From Hygrophila difformis (Eukaryota > Streptophyta > Magnoliopsida > Lamiales > Acanthaceae), in NCBI GenBank assembly GCA_030278955.1, contig JAOANR010000006.1, positions 8,207,915 to 8,271,914 of the forward strand: a DNA stretch of 64,000 nucleotides. Reading direction: 5' to 3'. Shown here in pieces: positions 11,460 to 21,656 of the stretch. Numbering within the stretch: the first letter of the stretch is position 1; every line of letters begins with the position of its first letter. Both the position numbers and the translations under genes were made by a program. Below the pieces are notes generated by a model. That model was given only the letters and a program-made list of their open reading frames with translations. It was not told the DNA's origin and made no database searches.

Positions 11460-11982
11460 TAGGGATGAAAACGGTACGGATACGGTCGGATAGTGTCGGA
11501 TACGGATATTATCCATATTTTTTTGTCGAATTCGGTATCGAATACGGATGGGCCGGATACGAATACGGTTTCGGATATTTCGGATTACGGATACGGTACG
11601 GATACAAGACGGATATATGACGGATACGGATTCAATCGAATATAGATTATCGGATAATTTTTTATAGTCTTTTTTGAAAATTTGATATTTTTTATAATTA
11701 TTAATAATTTTTAATTAATAAATAATAATATATTAATATATTCGGATATCCATATTTAAAATCCGGATAATATCCTATCAATTTTTGGATACGGTCGGAT
11801 ATTTTCGGATACGGTCAGATATTTTCGGATTCGAATACGAATGCGGATATTAAAATACGGATTCGGATTCGGATACGAATACTAAAATATCCGGCCGGAT
11901 AGTTGAAAACGGATTCGGATTCGAATATAATCGGATACGGCATCGGATCGGTCGGATATTTACCGTACCGCTTTCACCCCTA
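11460..11982. mobile_element. Non-autonomous hAT-like element (GGATAC subterminal repeats)
   Basis: The ends are TAGGGATGAAAACGGTACGG and the near-complement CCGTACCGCTTTCACCCCTA. The flanks are an exact 8-bp duplication GAGATTAT at 11452-11459 and 11983-11990. The word CGGATACGGA and variants are repeated many times in both halves, while the middle 150 bases are AT-rich. No coding capacity is present. The compound element at 41458-45622 belongs to the same terminal family. Confidence 0.88.
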
Positions 11983-12086
11983 GAGATTATCGATCAATTA
12001 CAAAGTGAACAAGATAAGGCCTCAATGGACGCCCAAGTTACTGTAATAATTTGTAGTCTTGTTATCTCCAAAAAGTAATAAGTAAT

Positions 12087-12472
12087 TATTATGCATGTAA
12101 ACAAAACATGTGAATGTCTAGTGTTCAACATCCATGTTCATGCCTTGATCATAAGGTTAGACATGTGAAAGTCTTGAAATGTATATGCCTTGATTATGAG
12201 GTTAGTAAATAGTGAGAGGATAAAAAAGTTTATAAATAGCCTATGTAATGTATTGAGAAGTGAGAAAAATTTTATGCAAGCTTAATACTTGTTTCATTTC
12301 ATAGCCATAATTATTACACTTTATCCATTTTATTATCCCACCTTTAAACTTCCTTTCTTTCACCATTTAATCCCAATTTCCATTACAATACTTCCACTAT
12401 AAACACAAGCTAATAAGCCATATACCATTTTATTGTACACATACATAAATAAAGATAGTTATTTCTATAACA
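12087..12472 (+). repeat. 5' LTR of the intact copia element
   Basis: It starts TATTATGCATG and ends TTTCTATAACA. It contains TTTATAAATAG near 12230 as a likely TATA box, so transcription would start near 12260. The target duplication GTAAT precedes it. Confidence 0.93.
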
Positions 12473-12490
12473 CGTTATCAGCACGAGGAG
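12473..12490 (+). other. Probable primer-binding region after the 5' LTR
   Basis: CGTTATCAGCACGAG follows the LTR directly, where copia elements hold the site that pairs with a tRNA. The TATCAG core is shared with the initiator Met tRNA type of primer site, but the match is partial and I do not assign the primer. Confidence 0.4.
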
Positions 12491-12549
12491 ACTCTGTCCA
12501 AATTATCATTTGAGGTATAATCTCTTATTTGTAAATTTTCAATAAGATT

Positions 12550-13587
12550 ATGGCTAACCTTGCAAAGCAGGAATTTGCTCCCTTAACCGTTGAAGGAAGC
12601 AATTATATGTCCTGGGCCCGGGATGTAAAAATGCATCTTACTTCAATGGGTCTGGAAGATACTATTGCTGAAGGCAAAAATCCCAGCCATCAAAATCAGG
12701 CAAAAGCCATGATTTTCTTGTGCCATCATATCGAAGAGGCACTTAAAATGGAGTACGTGACTGTGGAATCCCCACTGGCATTGTGGGAAAAGCTGAAAGA
12801 AAGATATGATAATCTTAAAAAGACGGTGCTTCCAAAAGCCCTTGATGACTGGACAAACCTGAGACTTCAGGATTTTAAAACAGTCCGGGAATATAATTCC
12901 GCTGTGTTCAAAATTACGGCCCAATTGCAATTATGTGGGCAAAAGATATCTGAAGCAGAAATGCTTGAAAAAACGTATTCTACGTTTCATGCTAAAAACT
13001 CAGTATTGAGTGAGACATACCGTCAAAAAGGTTTTCAGAGATATTCTGATCTTATCACCTGCTTATTATTGGCTGAACAAAACAGCCTATTGTTGTTGAG
13101 AAATCATGAATCTAGGCCCGCAGGTGCAAAACCGTTCCCTGAGGTGAACGCGGCTCAATCATCGAAATATGTGCGTGATCGTGGGCACTTTAAAAATCAA
13201 AATGATGATCGTGGCCAAAATCGGTATCACAATCGAGGCAGAGGTGAATCATCTCGTCAAAATAATTATCGAAATAAGCCTCAATTTGAGCAAAATCGCA
13301 GATATGATACCAGAAGGCCTTACAAACCACAACAAAGAAATTATGCAAGAAAGCATAAACAAAATGATGAAATTTGTGATCGTTGTGGAATTAAAGGCCA
13401 TATGGCTCAAACATGCCACACAGCTAAACACTTAGCTGAACTGTATCAGGCCTCGAAACGAAAAGAAAGACCAGGTGTTGAAGCACACCATAATGCCCAC
13501 GATGATACTTATGATGATATATTAAATGATAATATCACGCACCTGGAAGCTGATGATTTTGTTGAGCCAGATACTGTTACTAAATAA
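12550..13587 (+). CDS. Copia Gag (nucleocapsid) protein
   Basis: This 345-residue protein would form the virus-like particle of the element. Its N-terminus (LTVEGSNYMSWARDVKMHL) is the usual plant copia Gag start, followed by the UBN2-type alpha-helical capsid region to about residue 190. A basic Arg/Asn/Gln-rich stretch comes next, then one zinc knuckle CDRCGIKGHMAQTC (CX2CX4HX4C) at about residues 277-290. It starts 77 nt after the LTR at the first ATG. It ends in TAA and is not joined to pol, although pol is in the same frame 370 nt downstream. The last 62 codons, including the zinc-knuckle end, are repeated after the stop in a 193-bp tandem duplication. Confidence 0.93.
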   Translation: MANLAKQEFAPLTVEGSNYMSWARDVKMHLTSMGLEDTIAEGKNPSHQNQAKAMIFLCHHIEEALKMEYVTVESPLALWEKLKERYDNLKKTVLPKALDDWTNLRLQDFKTVREYNSAVFKITAQLQLCGQKISEAEMLEKTYSTFHAKNSVLSETYRQKGFQRYSDLITCLLLAEQNSLLLLRNHESRPAGAKPFPEVNAAQSSKYVRDRGHFKNQNDDRGQNRYHNRGRGESSRQNNYRNKPQFEQNRRYDTRRPYKPQQRNYARKHKQNDEICDRCGIKGHMAQTCHTAKHLAELYQASKRKERPGVEAHHNAHDDTYDDILNDNITHLEADDFVEPDTVTK

Positions 13588-13787
13588 TATATATATGGCT
13601 CAAACATGCCACACAGCTAAACACTTAGCTGAACTGTATCAGGCCTCGAAACGAAAAGAAAGACCAGGTGTTGAAGCACACCATAATGCCCACGATGATA
13701 CCTATGATGATATATTAAATGATAATATCACGCACCTGGAAGCTGATGATTTTGTTGAGCCAGATACTGTTACTAAATAATATATTA
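13402..13787 (+). repeat. 193-bp tandem duplication across the gag 3' end
   Basis: The segment from ATGGCTCAAACATGCC at 13402 recurs at 13595. The copies differ at one visible base (CTTATGATGA versus CCTATGATGA). Because the first copy keeps the gag stop codon, the protein is not changed, and the second copy is a dead gag tail in the gag-pol spacer. Confidence 0.92.
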
Positions 13788-13956
13788 TATAGCTATATAT
13801 ATATATTTTATACTTATCTTTTATAATTCCTGTTTAATATAAATAATGATATCTTATACTTCCCTTTTATTATCCATGTATAATATAAATATGCTTTTGC
13901 ATTAATAATATTTATATTGCTGATGTTTAATAACATTCTTATATTCTTGTAAAGAA

Positions 13957-16900
13957 ATGGATGCTGGAAATTCAAAAGTCGGAGATGATATCTGCCTCAT
14001 TGACAGTGCAACAACGCATAGCATTTTCAAAAGCAAAAGCTATTTCTCCAATTTAAAATTGGAAAAGACCGCAGTGAAAACTATAAGCGGTAATGCAAAA
14101 TGCATTGAAGGCTCCGGTAGAGCTGTTATATTTCTCCCTGAAGGGACAAAAATGGCAATTGAAAATGCCTTGTTCTCACGCAAAGCTCGAAGAAATTTAC
14201 TGAGCTTCAATGATATTCGAAAAAATGGATATCACATTGAAACTTCAAAAGAGGCAGATCACGAGTATCTTTTGATAACTCGAATTGAAAATGGCAAAAA
14301 ATTTGTGAATGAAAAATTGCCATGTTACTCCTCTGGCTTATACTATACAAAAATATGTGCCGCAGAAATACATTACCTAGTAGGCTTGAAAGCTACTAGT
14401 GAATTTATTACCTGGCACGATAGACTTGGGCATCCTGGCAGTATAATGCTGAGGCGAATTATTGAAAATTCAAATGGCCATACATTGAAAAGGCAAATGA
14501 TATTGAACCCAAATGAGTTCAATTGTGCAGCCTGTTCACAAGGGAAATTGATAACCAGACCATCTCCAGTAAAAGTGGGAATTGAATCCCCTACATTCCT
14601 AGAAAGAATTCAAGGCGATATATGTGGACCTATTGATCCACCGTGTGGACCTTTCAAGTACCTTATGGTATTAATTGATGCGTCATCACGCTGGTCACAC
14701 GTTTGTTTATTATCAACTCGCAATTTGGCATTCGCAAGATTACTTGCACAAATTATAAAATTGCGAGCACAGTTTCCAGATCATCCGATAAAGAAAATAC
14801 GCCTTGATAATGCTGGAGAATATACATCACATGCATTTGATGATTTCTGCATGTCGATTGGAATTACTGTTGAACATCCTGTGCCTCATGTGCACACGCA
14901 AAATGGTCTGGCAGAATCATTTATTAAGCGATTGCAATTAATTGCAAGACCCTTGTTAATGAAATCAAAACTCCCTGTTTCTGCTTGGGGACATGCTATA
15001 TTGCATGCAGCCGCACTTGTGAAAATAAGGCCGACAAGCTATCATAGCTACTCCCCTACACAAATTGTGTTTGGAAAGGAGCCCAATATATCCCACTTGC
15101 GAATTTTTGGGTGTGCGGTTTATGTACCGATTGCGCCACCACAACGCACAAAAATGGGACCTCAAAGAAGGTTGGGCATATATGTCGGGTATGAATCACC
15201 CTCGATTATTAAATATCTTGAGCCAAAAACGGGTGATTTATTTACTGCAAGATTTGCAGACTGCCATTTTGATGAAACTCAATTCCCGACATTAGGGGGA
15301 GGAAATGATCAACTGAAAAAGGAAATATCTTGGCAAAGTCCATTTGATTTCCTTGATCCTCGTACAAGGCAATGCGAACTTGAAGTTCAAAGAATTGTGC
15401 ATTTGCAGGGAATTGCAAATCAATTACCCGATGCTTTTAATGATGCTGCTAAAGTCACAAAATCATATATAAATGATGCAGCAAATGCACCAGCCAATAT
15501 AAATGTCCCAGAAGGACAAATTCCAAGTGCAAATGAACCTACTGCAAGCCTGAAGCGTGGTAGGCCTTTGGGTTCCAAGGATAAAAATCCACGAAAGAAG
15601 AAAATTATCCATATGGGTGATAAATCAATCACAGATGATACTCCCGAAGGAGAAATTGATTCAACCCCCGAAAAGGTTGAACCTGAAAATATTCACCCAG
15701 AAGAAAATGAAGTTATTGAAACTTCTTTCAATTATATCAATACTGGGAAATGTTGGAACCGAAAAGAAACAAACGTTGATAATGCCTTTGCATACAACGT
15801 TGCACTCGATGTAATGGAAAATAACGAGGATCCTGAACCAAGATCGGTTGAAGAATGTCGGAAAAGAAATGATTGGCCAAAATGGAAAGATGCGATTCAG
15901 TCTGAACTAGATTCACTGAATAAACGAAAAGTATTCGGCCCTATTGTCCAAACACCAAAAAATGTGAAGCCTGTTGGCTACAGATGGGTGTTTGTGAGAA
16001 AAAGAAATGAAAATAATGAAATTGCCAAATATAAGGCAAGGCTTGTAGCCCAAGGTTTTTCACAACGGCCGGGAATTGATTTTGAGGAAACATATTCCCC
16101 AGTTATGGATGGAATAACATTCAGGTATCTAATGAGTCTAGCAGTACGAGAAAATCTCGAAATGAGGCTGATGGATGTTGTTACTGCATATTTATATGGC
16201 TCATTGGAGAATGATATTTATATGAAAATACCTGAAGGGTTTAAATTACCTGAGTCTTGCAACTCAAAACCCAGAGAAAATTATTCCATCAAACTGCAAA
16301 AATCGTTGTATGGGCTCAAGCAATCTGGCCGAATGTGGTACAACCGCCTCAGTGAAAGTTTGATAAAGGAATGCTATACAAATGACCCGATCAGCCCTTG
16401 TGTATTTATAAAGAAAAATGGGTCAGAATTTGTGATCGTCGCAGTCTATGTTGACGATTTAAATCTAATTGGAACTCCTGAAGAGTTGAAAAAGGCGGTC
16501 GAATATCTGAAAAAGGAGTTTGAAATCAAAGATTTCCGGAAAACGAAATTTTGCCTTGGCCTACAAATTGAGCATTTGGAAATGGGCATATTTGTTCATC
16601 AATCAGCTTATACCCAAAAGGTATTAAAGCAATTTCGAATGGATTATGCTCATCCGCTAAATAATCCAATGGTCGTTCGGACACTTGATCCTGCAAAGGA
16701 TCCATTTAGGCCAAAAGAAGATAATGAAGAGCAACTTGGCCCAGAAATCCCATATTTAAGCGCAATTGGTGCGTTAATGTATCTTGCAAACAGCACGCGA
16801 CCTGATATCGCGTTTGCAGTCAATCTACTCGCAAGATTCAGCTCTTGCCCTACTCAACGACATTGGAAAGGCATAAAGCATGTTTTTCGCTATCTCCAAG

Positions 16901-17451
16901 GAACAATTGATCTTGGGTTATTTTACCCAAAAGACTCTCGACATGAGTTAATTGGCTATGCCGATGCCGGTTATTTATCAGATCCACACAAAGCCAAATC
17001 TCAAACAGGCTATATCTTCACGTGTGGTGGAACTGCTATCTCTTGGAGGTCAATGAAGCAGACTCTAACTGCTACTTCTTCTAATCATGCCGAAATATTA
17101 GCAATCCATGAAGCAAGTCGAGAATGTGTTTGGTTGAGGTCAATGACTCAACATATATTGAAGAGTTGTGGTTTAATCATTGAACCACAAATGCCCCCAA
17201 CAATTTTATTTGAAGATAATTCGGCTTGTGTAGCCCAGTTGAAAGGGGGTTATATCAAAGGAGATAGAACGAAGCATATTTCACCAAAATTCTTCTACAC
17301 TCATGATCTTCAAAAGAATGGTGAAGTCGATGTGCAACAAATTCGATCAGAAAATAATTTAGCGGATCTATTTACCAAGGCATTGCCGACTGCAACATTC
17401 GAGAAGCTCGTGAAGAAAATTGGAATGCGGCGGCTTCGAGATTTAAAATGA
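13957..17451 (+). CDS. Copia Pol polyprotein (protease, integrase, RT, RNase H)
   Basis: This 1164-residue open frame has no stop or frameshift. The aspartic protease motif is DSAT (residues 16-19), where DSG[AC] is more usual in copia. The GAG-pre-integrase zinc region has H154 and H159 in WHDRLGHP and C190/C193 in CAAC. The integrase core shows D221 (QGDICGP), D284 (RLDNAGEY) and E320 (NGLAESF). The reverse transcriptase begins near residue 673 (YRWVFVRK), continues through KLQKSLYGLKQS and has the catalytic YVDD near 830. RNase H follows from about 1001 (GYADAGYL) to LADLFTKALP near the end. It starts after a 370-nt AT-rich spacer from gag, so separate initiation or splicing would be needed. 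The start chosen is the first ATG before the protease motif. Confidence 0.93.
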   Translation: MDAGNSKVGDDICLIDSATTHSIFKSKSYFSNLKLEKTAVKTISGNAKCIEGSGRAVIFLPEGTKMAIENALFSRKARRNLLSFNDIRKNGYHIETSKEADHEYLLITRIENGKKFVNEKLPCYSSGLYYTKICAAEIHYLVGLKATSEFITWHDRLGHPGSIMLRRIIENSNGHTLKRQMILNPNEFNCAACSQGKLITRPSPVKVGIESPTFLERIQGDICGPIDPPCGPFKYLMVLIDASSRWSHVCLLSTRNLAFARLLAQIIKLRAQFPDHPIKKIRLDNAGEYTSHAFDDFCMSIGITVEHPVPHVHTQNGLAESFIKRLQLIARPLLMKSKLPVSAWGHAILHAAALVKIRPTSYHSYSPTQIVFGKEPNISHLRIFGCAVYVPIAPPQRTKMGPQRRLGIYVGYESPSIIKYLEPKTGDLFTARFADCHFDETQFPTLGGGNDQLKKEISWQSPFDFLDPRTRQCELEVQRIVHLQGIANQLPDAFNDAAKVTKSYINDAANAPANINVPEGQIPSANEPTASLKRGRPLGSKDKNPRKKKIIHMGDKSITDDTPEGEIDSTPEKVEPENIHPEENEVIETSFNYINTGKCWNRKETNVDNAFAYNVALDVMENNEDPEPRSVEECRKRNDWPKWKDAIQSELDSLNKRKVFGPIVQTPKNVKPVGYRWVFVRKRNENNEIAKYKARLVAQGFSQRPGIDFEETYSPVMDGITFRYLMSLAVRENLEMRLMDVVTAYLYGSLENDIYMKIPEGFKLPESCNSKPRENYSIKLQKSLYGLKQSGRMWYNRLSESLIKECYTNDPISPCVFIKKNGSEFVIVAVYVDDLNLIGTPEELKKAVEYLKKEFEIKDFRKTKFCLGLQIEHLEMGIFVHQSAYTQKVLKQFRMDYAHPLNNPMVVRTLDPAKDPFRPKEDNEEQLGPEIPYLSAIGALMYLANSTRPDIAFAVNLLARFSSCPTQRHWKGIKHVFRYLQGTIDLGLFYPKDSRHELIGYADAGYLSDPHKAKSQTGYIFTCGGTAISWRSMKQTLTATSSNHAEILAIHEASRECVWLRSMTQHILKSCGLIIEPQMPPTILFEDNSACVAQLKGGYIKGDRTKHISPKFFYTHDLQKNGEVDVQQIRSENNLADLFTKALPTATFEKLVKKIGMRRLRDLK

Positions 17452-17578
17452 TGTCCAAATCAGGGGGAGCATCTGATACAAGAATACTGTACTCTTTTTC
17501 CTTCACTTGGATTTTTTCCCACTGGGTTTTTTCCAAGTAAGGTTTTAACGAGGCATATTCTTCGTATTGACGACATTC

Positions 17579-17587
17579 AAGGGGGAG
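17579..17587 (+). other. Polypurine tract of the copia element
   Basis: AAGGGGGAG abuts the 3' LTR at 17588, where plus-strand priming is expected. Confidence 0.85.
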
Positions 17588-17973
17588 TATTATGCATGTA
17601 AACAAAACATGTGAATGTCTAGTGTTCAACATCCATGTTCATGCCTTGATCATAAGGTTAGACATGTGAAAGTCTTGAAATGTATATGCCTTGATTATGA
17701 GGTTAGTAAATAGTGAGAGGATAAAAAAGTTTATAAATAGCCTATGTAATGTATTGAGAAGTGAGAAAAATTTTATGCAAGCTTAATACTTGTTTCATTT
17801 CATAGCCATAATTATTACACTTTATCCATTTTATTATCCCACCTTTAAACTTCCTTTCTTTCACCATTTAATCCCAATTTCCATTACAATACTTCCACTA
17901 TAAACACAAGCTAATAAGCCTTATACCATTTTATTGTACACATACATAAATAAAGATAGTTATTTCTATAACA
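17588..17973 (+). repeat. 3' LTR of the intact copia element
   Basis: It is identical to the 5' LTR apart from one base and is followed by the target duplication GTAAT at 17974-17978. Confidence 0.93.
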
Positions 17974-17978
17974 GTAAT

Positions 17979-18890
17979 ATAGTTCTCGTCAATAATTTCC
18001 CGTCAATCTGCAGGTCACCATCGGCCGGACATGGGTACATGGCCATGACCAACCACGTCATGATATATGGCGCCTGTTTGGGATAGCTAGCTAGGTCAAA
18101 CTTCAGAACAGTGGTTCCGCATTTGATGTACGAAAATATGTCTTTCATTAGACAAAGCCAATAATAAAGCCATAAAGCAAAAGAAAGTATGTTTGTAAGT
18201 ACTATAAACAAGAATCACCTCCCTGCTAATAAATATGCTCCCCCTCCCGGCCTTCCCTTTTTACTACATATATCATTAATTAAATCTAATCACACTACCT
18301 AACTTGCCAATTACTCATAAATAATCGACATGAAGTATTAATTAGCTTAAAGCATGCATGCGGGTTTATGTATCGAACTTGACGTTGATCTTTACTAACT
18401 TAATTAAATCGAAACCTTTTCAGGTGGTGACTGGGAAGAAGAAGGTGAGCACCATATGTTTGGTTTTTAACACTCACTGCCAAAATTTGATTGGTTCATT
18501 AACTCGACTACTCATTGAAATTAATTACTATATTAATTTCTCAACAGTACAAATTTATACTATATGGAATTATGGAGTATTAGTTGATTCAAAATTTCAA
18601 ATATTGCAAACCAGTCCATTCTTGCAAGTGTAGTTAGTGACTATATATATATGATGAAGTAAACTAACTTAAATGGTACGTAGTACAAAGTACGTTAATG
18701 TGAAAAATAAGATGCCGAACACGTCGTGCACTGTAATTAAAAGTGGTCGGATTTGCTTAAAAACCACTACTAGTCTGTAGTAAAACAAAAAAGAATTTGT
18801 GACATTATGATTATTAGGGATTAATTATGGTGGCTTTTTGCACATGAACATCTGGCCGGAGGGTTCTGGGATCTCATCCCAGTCCAGGTG
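17979..18890. other. Intergenic sequence without a recognised gene
   Basis: A short open frame on the minus strand (about 17966-18211) runs into the copia LTR and resembles nothing I know. There are no splice-consistent exons or element ends that I can support. Confidence 0.4.
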
Positions 18891-18898
18891 GGTGTATA

Positions 18899-19525
18899 TA
18901 GGGGTGGGCAAATGGGTCAGGTTAATTGGGTAGTGGGATCGGGTCAGGTTGGGTATCGAGTTTTGCAAATGGACTCGAATTTCTCGATCGGGTCCCCGAA
19001 TAACCCAACCTCTCCTTTTTTTTAAAAAAAATGTATATATATTTTATTTTATTTTTTAAATATGTCTATCTTTTTTTCTTCCACAATGCATAACATACGT
19101 AGAGAGTATTTATTGTTTAGCATTCCTAATTTCATAATTTTATGCAAACCAAAATATATAAAACCTCAATCCTCACTTTTTTCGAAAGATTAATAGTCAA
19201 TTCTTCTTGTCTTTTAGTATTTTGTTAATGAATGAATATGATTCTTATTTCTTTGTTTGTAAATTGGAAGTATTTTGTTAATGAATGAATATGATTCTTA
19301 TTTCTTTGTTTGTAAATTGGAAACCATGACGTTAATTGATTAATTTATTAGTCTCTTTAATAAAAATTTTTCTTTCAAATTTTTTTTCTAAAAATGGTTT
19401 TTTCTTAATTCTTTTTAAAAATGTGGGTACCCAACCGGATCGGGTACCCGATATGTCGGGTAGTGGTTGGGTACTTCATTTTTTTACCCAAACTCACCAA
19501 ACCCAACCCGACCGATGCCCACCTA
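18899..19525. mobile_element. Non-autonomous hAT-like element (GGGTCGGGTA-type subterminal repeats)
   Basis: The ends are TAGGGGTGGGCA and its near-complement TGCCCACCTA. The 8-base flanks GGTGTATA (18891-18898) and GGTGCATC (19526-19533) agree at 6 of 8 positions. GGGTCAGGTT / GGGTACCCGA-like words are repeated near both ends, and the middle is AT-rich. It shares its terminus with the element at 7143 but uses a different subterminal word. Confidence 0.75.
19218..19321. repeat. 52-bp tandem duplication inside the hAT-like element
   Basis: GTATTTTGTTAATGAATGAA and the following 32 bases occur twice in a row (from 19218 and from 19270) with no visible difference. This indicates a recent duplication. 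Confidence 0.9.
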
Positions 19526-19763
19526 GGTGCATCAATATTCATTTATGGGTTGGGTTGGATCGATCATGGTGTCAAAAACTGATGTATCTGGCTCCGTGAT
19601 CCAAGGACCTTCTTTATACTTATATGAAGTAGTATTATTGTACTCCGTAGTCCGTAGTAGTAGTAGTTTAGGCTGAAGCTGTGGGCTGTCTGGCGCCTGT
19701 TGCACTTTTGACTTTTCCCAAATCGTCATTTTTTGCACAGTTGCACCACCATAGGAGTAAGTA

Positions 19764-20015
19764 CTTCCTATTTTCTCTTTTAAATGTACCATGTATTTTA
19801 TGTCGTCCAAGATACATTTTTAAAGGTTAATAACTCAAATTATACATAAATAAAAATTCTAAAAATTTGATATTCTAAAATTACGTGATTAGAGGAATCT
19901 GACAAGATTCACTTCACTATGTTTTTTCTTATTTAACTATATTTAAAAAATTAATCAAAGTTATTCAATGAATAGTTACTACTATGCAAATGGATCACTT
20001 ATTTAAGAACGGAGG
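19764..20015. mobile_element. Stowaway MITE
   Basis: It is flanked by TA (19762-19763 and 20016-20017), starts CTTCCTATTTTC, ends AACGGAGG and has the family core with AATCTGACAAGATTCACTTC. The length is about 252 bp. Confidence 0.72.
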
Positions 20016-20202
20016 TATTATATCGCTAATGACTAGTGGCATTCTGGCGTGTCAATACAAATTCACCTGATTTTTGGGTTCATTTCTAATAATGAGCACT
20101 GTGGGTAGTATTCTGGCAGGCATCACAAATTATTCACGTACAAATACATATACAAATTCATATGCGGACAATGCCTTCTTTAAATCCATCCCACCACAGT
20201 CG

Positions 20203-20228
20203 GTCTGTCTGTCTGTCTGTCTGTCTGT
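20203..20228. repeat. CTGT microsatellite
   Basis: About six perfect CTGT units. Confidence 0.85.
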
Positions 20229-20928
20229 TCCTGTCAGATTATTTATTCAACACTGATCAATTTATTCGTCCCCTCCACAGACATCTTTAATTTGTAGTAC
20301 TACTGTATATAAGTGATAAAAATTACAGTTCAACAGAGTGTGTGGAAAAATACAGTACTACAATAGTAAATAGTAGGAAGAGCATGCTATATATGGTGTG
20401 CTTCTATATATCTAGTCTATCAGCTTGTAAGATTTAGAACTGGGGGTTAGTCACTGCACACAACTTCACTTCACATTTGTACTAGTATTAAGTTTTTCTT
20501 TCTTGTCATTATTCTTAAATAACCAATATACAAATTATCAATAGTATAGTACTCCTGGTAAATCGATCGTAATTACCACAAATTTCTAGCTAATTCAGAC
20601 TCCCAGACTTTTATTGTAGACTACTAAGCTAGCTAGTACCGAATCAATAGCTTAAAAATTAAATTTATTAATTCTAATCAAATCCAAGAGCTAACTGATT
20701 ACTACCAATTTAGTGGTTGAATTTCGTAACATTATACTATTGCCGGTCTCAAAAACCTCCACTTAAACTTTAATTTGGTGCCTGCAGGGAAAATCAGAAA
20801 CAAAACCCAAAGTCCAAACTAATTAGCATTGTCATTTGTCTGTAGGACAATCTAGGAAACAAAAACACTTTAATTTCATGTCCCCACACTAATTACACCT
20901 GCACCCCACAATTCTATTCTTCCATTAT

Positions 20929-20938
20929 TATAAAAATA
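20929..20938 (+). promoter_or_regulatory. Probable TATA box of the DUF538 gene
   Basis: TATAAAAATA lies 75 bases before the ATG at 21004. A start of transcription near 20960 would leave the upstream in-frame ATG at 20974 almost at the cap, which supports the 21004 start. Confidence 0.5.
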
Positions 20939-21003
20939 AAACCTTGTCTTAACAAATTAAATTTCCTTTTATGACTGTCACTTCATTCCCAAAATTCAAA
21001 AGA

Positions 21004-21656
21004 ATGGCCAGCTACAGCTTCAGTACACACACTGCAACAATCCTCCTTGCTTTCTTTCTCTTCATCCCTTTCCCCCCCACTCTATGTTCTTCTTCAGCAG
21101 AAGAATACACCATCCATGAGCTCCTCCGAAGCCAGGGCTTGCCTGCTGGATTATTCCCCAAGAATGGTGTGAAATCTTTCAAATTGGGCGAGGATGGGTT
21201 GCTGCAGGTGTACCTGTTCCGGCCCTGCGTTGCCACCTTCGAAACTAGGGTTTCCTTCCAGAGTGTGGTCAGGGCCAATCTGAGCTACGGAGGACTCATA
21301 GGAGTGGAAGGATTGTCCCAAGAAGAGCTCTTCCTGTGGCTGCCTGTTAAGGACATCATCGCTTACCCATTGTCGGGACTCATTCTGTTCGACATTGGGC
21401 TGGCTCATAAACAGATGTCCCTCTCTCTCTTTGAAGACCCTCCTTTCTGTACCCCTCAAGGTACATTCAAGATTCTAACATATACTGTATATTATAGAGA
21501 ACCTACCTAGATGATAACCAAACAACTGAACAAGTGAATTGTTCTTTTTTATTTCTTGGCATCCGAAACTTATTTTACCCATTGTTTATTTTTCTATTAG
21601 TATTTTTTTCAGGGAATAATGCAGGGGAAGATTTTGGGGTTCAAGTTGTGAGATAA
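21004..21656 (+). CDS. Secreted DUF538 family protein
   Basis: This is a plant-specific small protein with the DUF538 fold, of unknown biochemical role. Two exons, 21004-21460 and 21613-21656, give about 166 residues. The intron starts GT at 21461 and ends CAG at 21612, and the phase is preserved. Residues 1-30 form a signal peptide (MASYSFS, then the hydrophobic ILLAFFLFIPF, with likely cleavage after CSSS). The domain follows: EYTIHELLRSQGLPAGLFPK, then VKSFKLGEDGLLQVYLFRPC, ending ELFLWLPVKDI. The short second exon encodes the tail GNNAGEDFGVQVVR. Reading through the donor would end 16 codons later. The family is often induced by stress, but no regulatory site is visible here to show that. 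Confidence 0.88.

Larger units (their letters stand above)
12087..17973 (+). mobile_element. Full-length young Ty1/copia retrotransposon
   Basis: Two 386-bp LTRs (12087-12472 and 17588-17973) differ at a single visible base (A/T in AAGCC[A/T]TATACC). The flanks are a 5-bp duplication GTAAT at 12082-12086 and 17974-17978. Between the LTRs lie an intact gag, an intact pol in copia order (protease, integrase, reverse transcriptase, RNase H) and a polypurine tract (AAGGGGGAG, 17579-17587) directly before the 3' LTR. One difference in about 386 bp means a recent insertion. With full gag and pol it could be autonomous. Both LTRs begin TATTATG where the older relative at 837-1231 has TGTTATG. Confidence 0.95.

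Noticed and set aside
17966..18211. Minus-strand frame containing YPKQAPYIMTWLVMAMYPC
   Set aside because: It runs into the copia LTR, lacks splice partners and is not recognised; probably chance.
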